Shown here in pieces: positions 41,397 to 49,836 of a DNA stretch of 64,000 nucleotides. Numbering within the stretch: the first letter of the stretch is position 1; every line of letters starts with the position of its first letter. The notes beneath the pieces are model-generated. The model did not search any database. It worked only from the letters and a program-made list of their open reading frames with translations, and was not told where the DNA came from. The position numbers and the translations under genes are program-made. The stretch comes from Streptomyces sp. D2-8 (GTDB lineage Bacteria; Actinomycetota; Actinomycetes; Streptomycetales; Streptomycetaceae), in NCBI RefSeq assembly GCF_023184515.1, contig NZ_JAAHBP010000003.1, positions 744,001 to 808,000 of the forward strand, read 5' to 3'.

Positions 41397-41424
41397 CCCA
41401 GCGAAACGGCAACGTTTCGCTGGG
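41397..41424 (-). terminator. terminator of the NHLM export operon
   Basis: CCCAGCGAAACG (41397-41408) and CGTTTCGCTGGG (41413-41424) form a perfect 12-bp stem closed by a GCAA tetraloop, 22 bases beyond the stop of the last gene of the operon. Confidence 0.8.
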
Positions 41425-41445
41425 GCGGTGGGGAAGTGCCCTACG

Positions 41446-44271
41446 TCACGCCATCTGGCGGCGGACCAGCTCGTGCAGCCGCCCGTTCGTGTCGGCGAGC
41501 AACTGCGCCGGCGAGCCCTGCTGGATGACCTTGCCGTCCTCCATCACCACGACCCGGTCGGCGTCCATCACGGTCGACAGCCGGTGCGCGATGACGATCC
41601 GGGTGGCGTTGAGGGCCTTGGTGCTCTCGATGACCGTGCGCTGCGTCTCGTTGTCGAGCGCGCTGGTCGCCTCGTCGAAGAAGAGGATGCGCGGCCGGCG
41701 GATCAGCGCCTGGGCGATCATCAGCCGCTGGCGCTGGCCGCCGGAGACGGCCCCGCTGCCCGCGACGATGGTGTGCAGCCCCATCGGCATCCGCTTGATG
41801 TCCTCGGCGAGACCGGCCATCTCGGCCGCCGCCATCGCCTCTTCCGGCGTGTACGGCTCGGTGCCGCAGATGACGTCCAGGATCGAGCCGGTGAACGGCT
41901 GCGCGTGCTGGAGCACCACCCCGCACTGGCGGCGCACCGCCGACTGGTCGAGGGCCGCCAGGTCCTGCCCGTCGTACAGCACGCTGCCCGACCCGGGCCG
42001 GTCGAAGCCGATCAGCAGCCGCAGCAGTGTCGACTTTCCGCAGCCGCTCGGGCCGACGACCGCGACGAACTCGCCCGGCCGCACCTCGAACGACACGTCG
42101 TCCAGGACCAGCGGACCGTCGTCCGAGTAGCGGAAGGACACCCGCCGCGCCTCGATCGCCCCGGTCAGCGGACCCGGCCGGGTGCTCGCCGTGCGCACCT
42201 CGGGTGTCGCGTCCAGCACCGGCTTGATCTCCTCGAACAGCGGCAGCGCGGCCACCGCCGAGACGAACGAGCCGGTCAGCTGGGTGACGGCGGTCAGCAG
42301 CATCGTCACCGAGGTGTTGAAGGTGAGGAACGCCGCCGCCGACATCGAGCCCCGGGCCGGACCGGCCAGCAGCATGAACATCAGCAGGGTGCACAGCGGC
42401 AGATACACCGCGCCCAGCACCGTCGTGAGGTTCTTGATGCGGCCGACCTTCTGCTGGAGCTCACGGCTGCGCGCGAACTCCGACGCCCACGCGGCGTACG
42501 CGTAGTTCTCGGCGGCGGCCACCCGCAGCTTGGGCAGGCCGCGCAGCGTCTGGAACGCCTGGTTGTTCAGCTTGTTGGAGAGCACCACCAGCCGCCGCTG
42601 CCAGCGCACCTGCCACAGCCCGAGCCCCAGGAACACCGCCGCGATGACGACGAGCATGCCGATCGCGGCCATCGCCATCGGCACGCTGAACCACAGCAGC
42701 AGCCCCAGGTTCATCGCGCCCACCGTCACCGACTGGGCCACCGTCGGGCCGACTCCCGCCAGCAGCCTGCGGATCGAGCTGATGCCCATGGCCGCACTGG
42801 CCAGTTCGCCCGTGGAGCGCTCGGTGAAGAACTTCGTCGGCAGTCTCAGCAGCCGGTCCCACACCGCCGGCTGGAGCGTGGCCTCGATCCGGCCCTCCAG
42901 CCGCAGGATGGTCAGGTTCTGCAGCAGCATGAAGGCCGCGGCCACCACACTGCTCAGCATCACCGCGAGACACACCCGCACGATCAGGTCCGTCTGCGCC
43001 TTCGGCACGAACTCGCCCAGCACCTTGCCGGTCGCGACCGGCACCAGGGCGCCGATCGCCACCGTGACCAGACCGCTGAGCAACAGGCCCGTCAGATCGC
43101 CGCGCATGCCCTGCATACAGAACCGCAACAGCCTCAGCGGGCTGAGCCCCCGCTCCGGCAGCGGACGGTAGAACATCACCGCGCGCGGCTCGAACTCGTC
43201 GGCGTTCGCCTTCTCGATCGGCGTCTCGCGGCCGGTCGACGGATGCACCGCGACATAGCCGCCGCGCCGCCACAGCAACGCCACCGGCGCGCCCGACAGG
43301 GCCCGCCGGCCGACCAGCGGCCCCGCGTTGTCCCGCCACCAGCGGCCGTCGAGCCGTACGGCCCGGGTACGGACCCGCGAGGCCAGGGCGACCTGCTCGA
43401 CCGGGTCGAGACGGTCCCCGCCGATGCCCTTCTGGGTCGGCTCGGTGATCCGGATCCCGGCCGCCTGCCCGACCAGCTTGCAGGCCGCGTACGTCGCGTC
43501 CGCGTCGGCCGCGGTCGTGCGCTGCGAGGAGCGCTTGCCGATGGAGGCGAGCAGCGTCTGGTCGGCCTGGGCGCGCACCGCCTCACCGGCCTTGATGCCC
43601 TCGGCCGTACGGGTCTCGTGGGTGTGCTCCAGCTGCTCGATCCAGCGGTCCAGGGTGGTCAGCAGCCGGTACTGCTGGTCGACCATGGACTGCCACAGCC
43701 CCGGGTCCATCAGCAGGTCGGCCGCGGCCTCCGCGCCGTACAACGAGCCGTACTGCACGCTGCCCGGCGGTACCTGCATCCAGAACACGTCGTCGTCCGT
43801 GGGCGCCGCGGCCCGCTCGGTGGCCATCGGCGCCTGGAACAGGATCGACAGGCTGCGGCCGACCCCGAGGGCGAGCGCGTACTCCAGCGGACTCGTCGTG
43901 GGCGGTACGTACTGCGGGTTGCCGTACTCGTCGTACGACCAGGTCGCGGTGTTGGCGGGCTGGTACAGCTCGCGCAGGGCGATGCGGTGCACCACGCAGT
44001 CCCGCAGCGGGCGGGCCACCAAGGTGTGCTGCGGCCCCGGCACCGGGCCGAGCACCAGCGAGCCCGCCTCCAGCCGGCCGAGATGGTGCCAGTGGCCCTG
44101 CTGCCCGGCGTCGACCGCGAACAGATCCACGGCGCCGGACGCGACCAGCCACAGCACCTGCGGGCCTTCGAGGTCGAGACGGTTGAACCCGGCGCAGTCG
44201 ATGCGCGAGCCCATCTGCCCGAAGGCGCCCAGCACGAGGTCGCCGTCGTGCCCTTCGTGAACGGCCGTCAT
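41446..44271 (-). CDS. NHLM-type bacteriocin exporter, ABC permease/ATPase subunit 2
   Basis: 941 residues. A long N-terminal region (about 1-350) begins with a cyclic-nucleotide-binding-like beta barrel (LWLVASGAVDLFAVD) and continues into sequence specific to NHLM ABC2 proteins (WRDNAGPLVG, VAVHPSTG). It is followed by six membrane helices (about 400-660) and an ATPase domain with Walker A GPSGCGKST, signature SGGQRQR and Walker B ILFFDEATSALD. There is no leader peptidase in this subunit. It probably pairs with the ABC protein just upstream, whose stop codon is one base from its ATG, to export the peptide encoded at 47397. The gene ends the operon. Confidence 0.9.
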   Translation of the reverse strand: MTAVHEGHDGDLVLGAFGQMGSRIDCAGFNRLDLEGPQVLWLVASGAVDLFAVDAGQQGHWHHLGRLEAGSLVLGPVPGPQHTLVARPLRDCVVHRIALRELYQPANTATWSYDEYGNPQYVPPTTSPLEYALALGVGRSLSILFQAPMATERAAAPTDDDVFWMQVPPGSVQYGSLYGAEAAADLLMDPGLWQSMVDQQYRLLTTLDRWIEQLEHTHETRTAEGIKAGEAVRAQADQTLLASIGKRSSQRTTAADADATYAACKLVGQAAGIRITEPTQKGIGGDRLDPVEQVALASRVRTRAVRLDGRWWRDNAGPLVGRRALSGAPVALLWRRGGYVAVHPSTGRETPIEKANADEFEPRAVMFYRPLPERGLSPLRLLRFCMQGMRGDLTGLLLSGLVTVAIGALVPVATGKVLGEFVPKAQTDLIVRVCLAVMLSSVVAAAFMLLQNLTILRLEGRIEATLQPAVWDRLLRLPTKFFTERSTGELASAAMGISSIRRLLAGVGPTVAQSVTVGAMNLGLLLWFSVPMAMAAIGMLVVIAAVFLGLGLWQVRWQRRLVVLSNKLNNQAFQTLRGLPKLRVAAAENYAYAAWASEFARSRELQQKVGRIKNLTTVLGAVYLPLCTLLMFMLLAGPARGSMSAAAFLTFNTSVTMLLTAVTQLTGSFVSAVAALPLFEEIKPVLDATPEVRTASTRPGPLTGAIEARRVSFRYSDDGPLVLDDVSFEVRPGEFVAVVGPSGCGKSTLLRLLIGFDRPGSGSVLYDGQDLAALDQSAVRRQCGVVLQHAQPFTGSILDVICGTEPYTPEEAMAAAEMAGLAEDIKRMPMGLHTIVAGSGAVSGGQRQRLMIAQALIRRPRILFFDEATSALDNETQRTVIESTKALNATRIVIAHRLSTVMDADRVVVMEDGKVIQQGSPAQLLADTNGRLHELVRRQMA

Positions 44272-44272
44272 C

Positions 44273-46498
44273 TCACCGCTCCCTGACCAGTGCCGCGTAC
44301 GCGCCGCCGCGGGCCACCAGGTCCTCGTGCCGTCCCCGCTCCACGATCGTGCCGTGCTGCAGGACGACGATCTCGTCGCTGTCGCGCACCGTGCTCAGCC
44401 GGTGCGCGATCACCACGCAGGCGCAGCCGCGCCGGCGCAGGTTGTCCATCACGACCTGCTCGGTCTCCGCGTCCAGCGCGCTCGTCACCTCGTCGAGCAC
44501 CAGGATGCTCGGCCGGCGCACCAGCGCCCGCGCGATCTCCAGGCGCTGGCGCTGGCCGCCGGAGAAGTTGCGGCCGTCCTGCTCCACCTTGCTGTGGATG
44601 CCGCCCGGCCGGCGCGTGATCACGTCGTACAGGGCGGCGTCGCGCAAGGCGTCCTCCACCGCGTCGTCGGGGATCGACGGGTCCCACAGCGCCACGTTGT
44701 CGCGGACCGTCCCTTCGAAGAGGAAGACGTCCTGATCGACGAAGGAGACCGAGGCGGCCAGTGCCCCTCGCGGGATGTCCTCGATGCGCTGCCCGTCGAT
44801 GCGGATCACGCCCTCCCACGGCGCGTACAGGCCGGAGATCATCCGGGACACCGTGGACTTGCCGCTGCCCGAACCGCCGACCAGCGCGACCTGCTGTCCG
44901 GGTCCGACCGTCAGATCGAAGCCGGTGAGCAGGGGCTTGTCGAGCGGGCTGTAGCCGAACGTGATGTTCTCCAGCTCGACATGGCCCTGGAGGCGACGCG
45001 TGGACTCGCCTGCGCCGGGACGGCCGTAGAGCGGGTCGGCCTTGAAGTTCTCCACGTCCTTCAGCCGGGCCACGTCCGCCGCGAAGTCCTGGATGCGGCC
45101 CGCGACGCCGTTCAGCCGGGTCAGCGGGGCCGTGAAGCGGGTGACCAGGGCCTGGAAGGCGACCAGCAGACCGACCGAGATGTGCCCCTCGACCGCCCGC
45201 ATGCCGCCGATCCACAGGATCAGCGCGCTGTTGAGGGTGGCGAGCGTCGGCGCGACCACGCCGAGCCAGGCGCTCGGCACGCCGAGCCGCTGCTGCTCCT
45301 CCAGGGTGGTGGCGTGCTGTCCGGCCCACTTGCGGAAGTAGCCGTCCTCGCCGCCGGTCGCCTTCATGGTCTCGATCAGCTGAAGGCCCGAGTACGCCGT
45401 GTTGGTGAGCCGGGCCGTGTCCGCGCGCAGCTTCGCCGTGCGCGTCGCCCGCAGCCGGATGACGACCCGCATGGCCACGATGTTCAGCAGGGCCACGCCG
45501 ATGCCGACGAACGTCAGCTGCGGGTCGTAGCTGTACAGCAGTACCGCGTACAGGACGACCACGATCGCGTCCACGCCCGCCGCCGCGAGGTCGCGGGACA
45601 GGGTCTCGGACACCGCGTCGTTGGACTGCAGACGCTGCACCAGGTCGGCCGGGCTGCGCTGGGAGAAGAACGTCACCGGCAGCCGCAGCAGATGCCGCAG
45701 GAAGCGGGCGCTGGACAGGGTCGAGGAGATGATGCGGCCGTGCAGCAGGTTGGCCTGCTGGAGCCAGGTCAGCACGACCGTGAGCAGCACGCACGCCGCC
45801 ATCGACGTGAACAGCACGCCGAGCAGCGAGGTCTGGTTGCCGATCAGGAACTCGTCGATGTAGGTCCGGCTCAGCGCGGGTACCGCCGCCCCGACCGCCA
45901 CCAGCAGCAGACTCGCCAGCACCGCGGCCGGCATGGTGCCCGCCGTGCCGCGCAGCCGGGCGGGCATCGCGCCCAGGACGCCCGGCTTGCGGCCGCCCCG
46001 GGCGAAGTCCTCGCCGGGCTCCATCACCAGTACGACACCGGTGAAGCTGCCGTCGAAGTCCTCCATGGGGACGAACCGGCGGCCCTTGCCGGGGTCGTTG
46101 ATGTAGACGCCGCGCCGGCCGAAGCGCCGGCCCATGCCGTCGTAGACGACGTAGTGGTTGAACTCCCAGAACAGGACGGCCGGCGACTTCACCTCGGCGA
46201 GGGCGGCCAGGTCCATCTGCATGCCCTTGGCCGTCAGGCCGTAAGAGCGGGCCGCCTTCAGGAGGTTGCTGGCGCGCGAGCCGTCCCGGGAGACGCCGCA
46301 GGCGATGCGCAGCTCTTCGAGCGGGACGTGCTTGCCGTAGTGGCCGAGCACCATCGCCAGGGAGGCGGCGCCGCACTCGACGGCCTCCATCTGGAGCACG
46401 GTGGGGGTGCGCACGGTCTTCGCCCGGGCCTTGGGAACCTTGCGTTTCGGCGGGGCGGCGCGTCGCCTGCTCCGGGGCTCCTGCGCGGTCGCGCTCAT
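44273..46498 (-). CDS. NHLM-type exporter with C39 leader peptidase, ABC subunit 1
   Basis: 741 residues. An N-terminal C39 peptidase (about 28-165) has the catalytic Cys42 (AVECGAASLAMV), His115 (FNHYVVYDG) and Asp135 (INDPGKG). Six membrane helices (about 190-470) and an ATPase domain with Walker A GGSGSGKST, signature FSGGQRQR and Walker B ILVLDEVTSALD follow. It should cut a precursor after a double glycine and move the core across the membrane. The start overlaps the stop of the upstream adaptor gene (ATGA). The precursor at 47397 carries exactly such a leader (AISGG). Confidence 0.93.
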   Translation of the reverse strand: MSATAQEPRSRRRAAPPKRKVPKARAKTVRTPTVLQMEAVECGAASLAMVLGHYGKHVPLEELRIACGVSRDGSRASNLLKAARSYGLTAKGMQMDLAALAEVKSPAVLFWEFNHYVVYDGMGRRFGRRGVYINDPGKGRRFVPMEDFDGSFTGVVLVMEPGEDFARGGRKPGVLGAMPARLRGTAGTMPAAVLASLLLVAVGAAVPALSRTYIDEFLIGNQTSLLGVLFTSMAACVLLTVVLTWLQQANLLHGRIISSTLSSARFLRHLLRLPVTFFSQRSPADLVQRLQSNDAVSETLSRDLAAAGVDAIVVVLYAVLLYSYDPQLTFVGIGVALLNIVAMRVVIRLRATRTAKLRADTARLTNTAYSGLQLIETMKATGGEDGYFRKWAGQHATTLEEQQRLGVPSAWLGVVAPTLATLNSALILWIGGMRAVEGHISVGLLVAFQALVTRFTAPLTRLNGVAGRIQDFAADVARLKDVENFKADPLYGRPGAGESTRRLQGHVELENITFGYSPLDKPLLTGFDLTVGPGQQVALVGGSGSGKSTVSRMISGLYAPWEGVIRIDGQRIEDIPRGALAASVSFVDQDVFLFEGTVRDNVALWDPSIPDDAVEDALRDAALYDVITRRPGGIHSKVEQDGRNFSGGQRQRLEIARALVRRPSILVLDEVTSALDAETEQVVMDNLRRRGCACVVIAHRLSTVRDSDEIVVLQHGTIVERGRHEDLVARGGAYAALVRER

Positions 46499-47301
46499 GG
46501 CAGCAGCCAGTCGACGGGGCGCTGGTCGGCCAGCCGGATCGAACCGGAGGCCAGCGTCATGGAGGTCAGCTTGTACGGCGGCCCGTCCGCGGACGACCAC
46601 TCGTAGCCGCTCTTCGTGGCGGAGGACTTGTCCAGCCGGACCGTCACGGCCACCGGCCTGCCCTTCTTCGTGAACTGCTCGCCCAGCTGGCTGTCCCCGA
46701 GGAACGCGGCGATCTGCTGCGAGGACTGGGCCGAGCGGTCCACCGACTTCACATGGCCGCGCAGCACGCCGTACTCCTGCGTCGGCACCGACTGCACCGT
46801 CAGGTCCACGGCGGCGTCGTCGGGGATCGAGGCGGCGTTCTCGGCGGGGACGTACACGGTGGCGTAGAGCGGGTCCTTGGTGTGGGTGACCTTCTCGACG
46901 GCGGCGACGTTCGCGCCGGTCTGGATGATCTGCCCGACGGTCGCGGCGAGCGCGGAGACACGGCCCGCGTCGAGGGTGCGGACGACCGTTTCGCCTTCGG
47001 CCGTACGGACCTTGAGTACGGGGGAGCCCGCGGGTACGCGCTGTCCCTGCTTGGCGAGCACCGCCGTGACCTGGCCCGCGACGGGGCTCTGGAGGAGGTA
47101 ACTGCCCTGCCCGTGCGTGATGATGGCGGGTGCGCTGACGGTGGAGGTCACCGAGCCGGTCACCGCCCACACCGAGGCTGCGGCCATCGCGACCACCGTC
47201 ACCGAGAGTACGAGCCAGCCCTGCGGGCGGGCGAAGCGCACCGGCAGATCGAGTTCCTCCGGTGACTGGAGCTTGGCGAGGGCCTGTTGGCGGAACTGCA
47301 A
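46495..47301 (-). CDS. HlyD-type adaptor of the NHLM peptide exporter
   Basis: 268 residues with one membrane helix (about 30-50, WLVLSVTVVAMAAASVWAV) and a periplasmic-type part in which a split biotinyl-lipoyl domain (GSYLLQSPVAGQVTAVLA, then PVLKVRTAEGETVV and SALAATVGQIIQTGANV) is visible. NHLM secretion proteins of this length act as membrane-fusion partners of the two ABC subunits. It is the first exporter gene after the precursor, with a hairpin in between, and its TGA overlaps the ATG of the peptidase-ABC gene. Confidence 0.9.
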   Translation of the reverse strand: MQFRQQALAKLQSPEELDLPVRFARPQGWLVLSVTVVAMAAASVWAVTGSVTSTVSAPAIITHGQGSYLLQSPVAGQVTAVLAKQGQRVPAGSPVLKVRTAEGETVVRTLDAGRVSALAATVGQIIQTGANVAAVEKVTHTKDPLYATVYVPAENAASIPDDAAVDLTVQSVPTQEYGVLRGHVKSVDRSAQSSQQIAAFLGDSQLGEQFTKKGRPVAVTVRLDKSSATKSGYEWSSADGPPYKLTSMTLASGSIRLADQRPVDWLLP

Positions 47302-47347
47302 TGAACTTCCCTCACCCGTGGAAGAGGTGCGTACGGAACCCGAAGAA

Positions 47348-47374
47348 CCCGGAACCGCCGGCTGCGGTTCCGGG
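47348..47374 (-). terminator. attenuator-like hairpin between precursor and exporter genes
   Basis: CCCGGAACCG (47348-47357) and CGGTTCCGGG (47365-47374) form a 10-bp stem with a 7-base loop in the 95-bp gap after the peptide gene. It may stop most transcripts so that peptide exceeds transporter. Confidence 0.65.
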
Positions 47375-47396
47375 AATCAACGGCACAGGGGCTCGA

Positions 47397-47612
47397 TCAG
47401 AGGCCGGAGACCAGGCCGGAGACCGGGGCCGTGTTGAGGCCGGTGACGCCCTCGACGGTGCCGACGGCGGTGTCGACCAGGCCGGAGACCGGGGCAATGC
47501 CGTCAACGGTGTCGGTGACGGTGTTCACGGCGTTCACGGACAGGCCGCCGGAGATGGCGTCGAGCTGGGCGTCAGCGATCTCGACGGTCTCAACCTGGGG
47601 GGTGGAGTTCAT
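47397..47612 (-). CDS. double-glycine-leader precursor peptide of the NHLM cassette
   Basis: 71 residues. The 23-residue leader (ETVEIADAQLDAISGG at its end) is acidic, with the hydrophobic spacing and Gly-Gly that C39 peptidases recognise. The 48-residue core begins LSVNAVNTVTDTV and ends PVSGLVSGL. It has no Cys, aromatic, Lys, Arg or His; it is made of Val, Thr, Ser, Gly, Ala, Leu and a few Asp/Glu/Asn. GIAPVSGLV and NTAPVSGLV show an internal duplication. No lanthionine, radical-SAM or cyclodehydratase gene is adjacent, so the product may be exported unmodified or modified by an enzyme elsewhere. The ribosome site GGGAAG precedes the ATG. Confidence 0.85.
   Translation of the reverse strand: MNSTPQVETVEIADAQLDAISGGLSVNAVNTVTDTVDGIAPVSGLVDTAVGTVEGVTGLNTAPVSGLVSGL
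47409..47495 (-). repeat. 21-bp direct repeat inside the precursor gene
   Basis: The same 21 bases (core CAGGCCGGAGACCGGGGC) occur at 47409-47429 and 47475-47495, 66 bp apart and in frame, coding for the two APVSGLV units. A shorter third copy lies at the 3' end (from 47401). Confidence 0.9.
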
Positions 47613-48354
47613 GATGGAACTTCCCTTCGTATGGATATCTCACAAGGGGGGAGCGGCCCCCTCTGGGGACAGATGACGGCCGCGACCGCGGGCACCGGGC
47701 ATTCGTTTCCGAGTGCCCTGAGCGGCCCCCGCGGTGCGATGGATCAAAGCACGCTGCGGCTCCGCGCTTCCAATCAACCACCCTCCTCACCAGGCAACTT
47801 GCGCACCAGCAGCACCGATCCGTGCAGGTCTGCGCACCGCTTGGCGGCGAGTTCTTCACATGCGGCACCGCATCGGCGCATCCGGGTCCTTGCTCCGGGC
47901 GCGGCGAATCCGGCACTCCCGCCTTAAAGACGTGACCGACGCGGCCGGGGTGTGGATAACCCTCATTTCGGTGACCGGGTTGAGCATTCGATGTGCAGAT
48001 TCACTGAAGCCGGGATTCCACTCCGTGATTGCGACAGATCGTTCCCGACCGGATACGGAGCGTTCCGTTCCGCCATGCCGGAGCGGCACCCGTAACTGAA
48101 GGGCCGTCATCCGGCCATGGCTCTCCGCGGGCCGACCGGGCCCGCCCTTCTCGACCGGCCCATGCGAACAGGGGAGTCGCGGACCGCGCGGTCGGTGCGC
48201 GGGCGGCGGGAGTTGGCTGATTCCGCGATGCGAAGGGATCACTTGCAATCGGAATTGAACGCCCCAGGCGGCCCGTGCGTACCAACAGCCATCCAGGCGC
48301 CCCCCAAGCTGCCGGACGGCGGCACAGGCTCCGTCCCCCCAGGAGGAGAGAAGT
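47613..48354. other. 742-bp divergent region between peptide and protease genes
   Basis: No coding sequence is convincing in any frame: the open frames here have poor codon pattern and no family features. It must contain the promoters of the peptide operon (-) and the protease gene (+). The part around 47930-48090 is relatively AT-rich. I saw no recognised operator. Confidence 0.5.
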
Positions 48355-49722
48355 TTGAGTCACAAGCGAATTCCGAAGCGCAAGGCCGCGATAGCGGCGG
48401 GCGGCGTGGTGGCGCTCGGCGCGGCCGCGATCCTGCTCCCCAACGCCAACGCCTCGCAGGACGGTTCGTCCGGCGACGCGGCGGCCGCGCCGAAGACCCT
48501 GAAGGCGGGCGACGCCTCGGATCTCGCCTCGCAGCTCTCCGGGCTCCTCGGTGAGGCGTTCGGCGGCTCCTACTACGACGGCGACAGCCAGCAGCTCGTC
48601 GTCAACGTCGTGCCGGGCGACAACAACAACGTGATCGTGCAGGCGAAGGCGGCCGGCGCGAAGGTCCGCGAGGTCGAGAACAGCTGGTCGGAGCTCCAGG
48701 ACGGGGCGTCGACGCTGAAGTCCGAGGCGACCATCGCGGGCACCTCCTGGTCGATCGACCCGCGCACCAACAAGCTCCTGGTGACGGCGGACAGCACCGT
48801 GACCGGCGCCAAGTGGGACAGACTGGAATCCACCGTGCAGGAGCTCGGCTCCGGCATGGCCACCATCAAGAAGTCCTCCGGGACCTTCAAGCCGTTCGTC
48901 TCCGGCGGCGACGCCATCTTCGCGGGCGGCTCGCGCTGCTCCCTCGGCTTCAACGTCACCGCGGGCGACGGCTCGCCGGCCTTCCTGACGGCCGGTCACT
49001 GCACCCTCGGCGGCAACGAGTGGTCGGACACCCAGGGCGGCCAGCCGATCGCCACCGTCGACCAGTCCACGTTCCCGGGCAACGGCGACTTCGCACTCGT
49101 GAAGTACGACGACCCGGCGACCGAGGCGCCCAGCGATGTCAACACCGGCGACCAGACCGTGCCGATCACCGAGGCCGCGGAGGCGACCGTCGGCCAGGAG
49201 GTCTTCCGGATGGGCAGCACCACCGGGCTCGCCGACGGCCAGGTCCTCGGCCTGGACGCCACGGTGAACTACCCGGAGGGCACCGTCACCGGCCTCATCC
49301 AGACCAACGTCTGCGCCGAGCCCGGCGACAGCGGCGGCTCGCTGTTCACCCAGGACGGTCTGGCCATCGGCCTGACCTCCGGCGGCAGCGGCGACTGCAC
49401 GGTCGGCGGCGAGACGTTCTTCCAGCCGGTGACCACCGCTCTGGAGGCGGTCGGCGCGACCCTCGGCGCGGGCGGTGCCGCGGGCGGCGGTGCCGGTGCC
49501 GGTGACGAGGCCGGTGCGGGCGCCGGTGAGGAAGCCGGTGCCGGTGAAGAGGGCGGCGCGGGTGCCGGCCAGGAAGCCGGTGCCGGCGAAGAGGCCGGAG
49601 CCGGCGAGGAGGCCGGTGCCGGTGAGCAGGCCGGAGGCGAGGAAGCGGGTGCCGGAGCCGGTGCCGGTCAGGACGCGGGTCAGGGCGTCGAGGACAACTC
49701 CGGTCTGACCGAGTCCCGCTGA
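48355..49722 (+). CDS. secreted chymotrypsin-type serine protease with Ala/Gly/Glu-rich tail
   Basis: 455 residues from TTG 48355 (AGGAGGAG upstream). A signal peptide (cleavage near ANA at residue 33), an alpha-lytic-protease-type propeptide (about 55-170) and an S1 domain (about 180-365). The triad is visible: His in LTAGHCTLGG, Asp in GDFALVKYDDP, Ser in EPGDSGGSL. The catalytic domain is followed by about 90 residues of low complexity (GAGEE/AGAGE units), unlike most streptogrisins, which stop after the catalytic domain. It is divergent from the precursor-peptide gene at 47612 and might act on exported peptides (inference). Confidence 0.9.
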   Translation: MSHKRIPKRKAAIAAGGVVALGAAAILLPNANASQDGSSGDAAAAPKTLKAGDASDLASQLSGLLGEAFGGSYYDGDSQQLVVNVVPGDNNNVIVQAKAAGAKVREVENSWSELQDGASTLKSEATIAGTSWSIDPRTNKLLVTADSTVTGAKWDRLESTVQELGSGMATIKKSSGTFKPFVSGGDAIFAGGSRCSLGFNVTAGDGSPAFLTAGHCTLGGNEWSDTQGGQPIATVDQSTFPGNGDFALVKYDDPATEAPSDVNTGDQTVPITEAAEATVGQEVFRMGSTTGLADGQVLGLDATVNYPEGTVTGLIQTNVCAEPGDSGGSLFTQDGLAIGLTSGGSGDCTVGGETFFQPVTTALEAVGATLGAGGAAGGGAGAGDEAGAGAGEEAGAGEEGGAGAGQEAGAGEEAGAGEEAGAGEQAGGEEAGAGAGAGQDAGQGVEDNSGLTESR

Positions 49723-49756
49723 CCCCTTCGAAGCCGTCGGCAGCCGGTCCGACGCA

Positions 49757-49798
49757 GCCGGCCCGGTTCCGCCCCCTTCCTGGCGGAACCGGGCCGGC
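49757..49798. terminator. bidirectional terminator after the protease gene
   Basis: Bases 49757-49773 and 49782-49798 form a perfect 17-bp stem (core CCCGGTTCCGCC) with an 8-base loop between convergent genes. Confidence 0.88.
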
Positions 49799-49836
49799 AT
49801 TCCGGCGTTCCTGTCCGGCCGCCGGCGCCCCCGGCC

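Noticed and set aside
41319..41528. Small open frame that begins in the MFS fragment
   Set aside because: Only its first 25 residues are transporter sequence. The rest reads through the terminator and antisense of the ABC gene.
47856..48248. Small minus-strand open frame in the region before the protease gene
   Set aside because: Arg/Pro/His-rich, no ribosome site, no family features; it looks like chance open frame in GC-rich DNA.
48001..49800. 599-codon minus-strand open frame across the protease gene
   Set aside because: It is the reverse of the Ala/Gly/Glu-rich coding sequence and gives GTG-repeat-like low complexity without family features.
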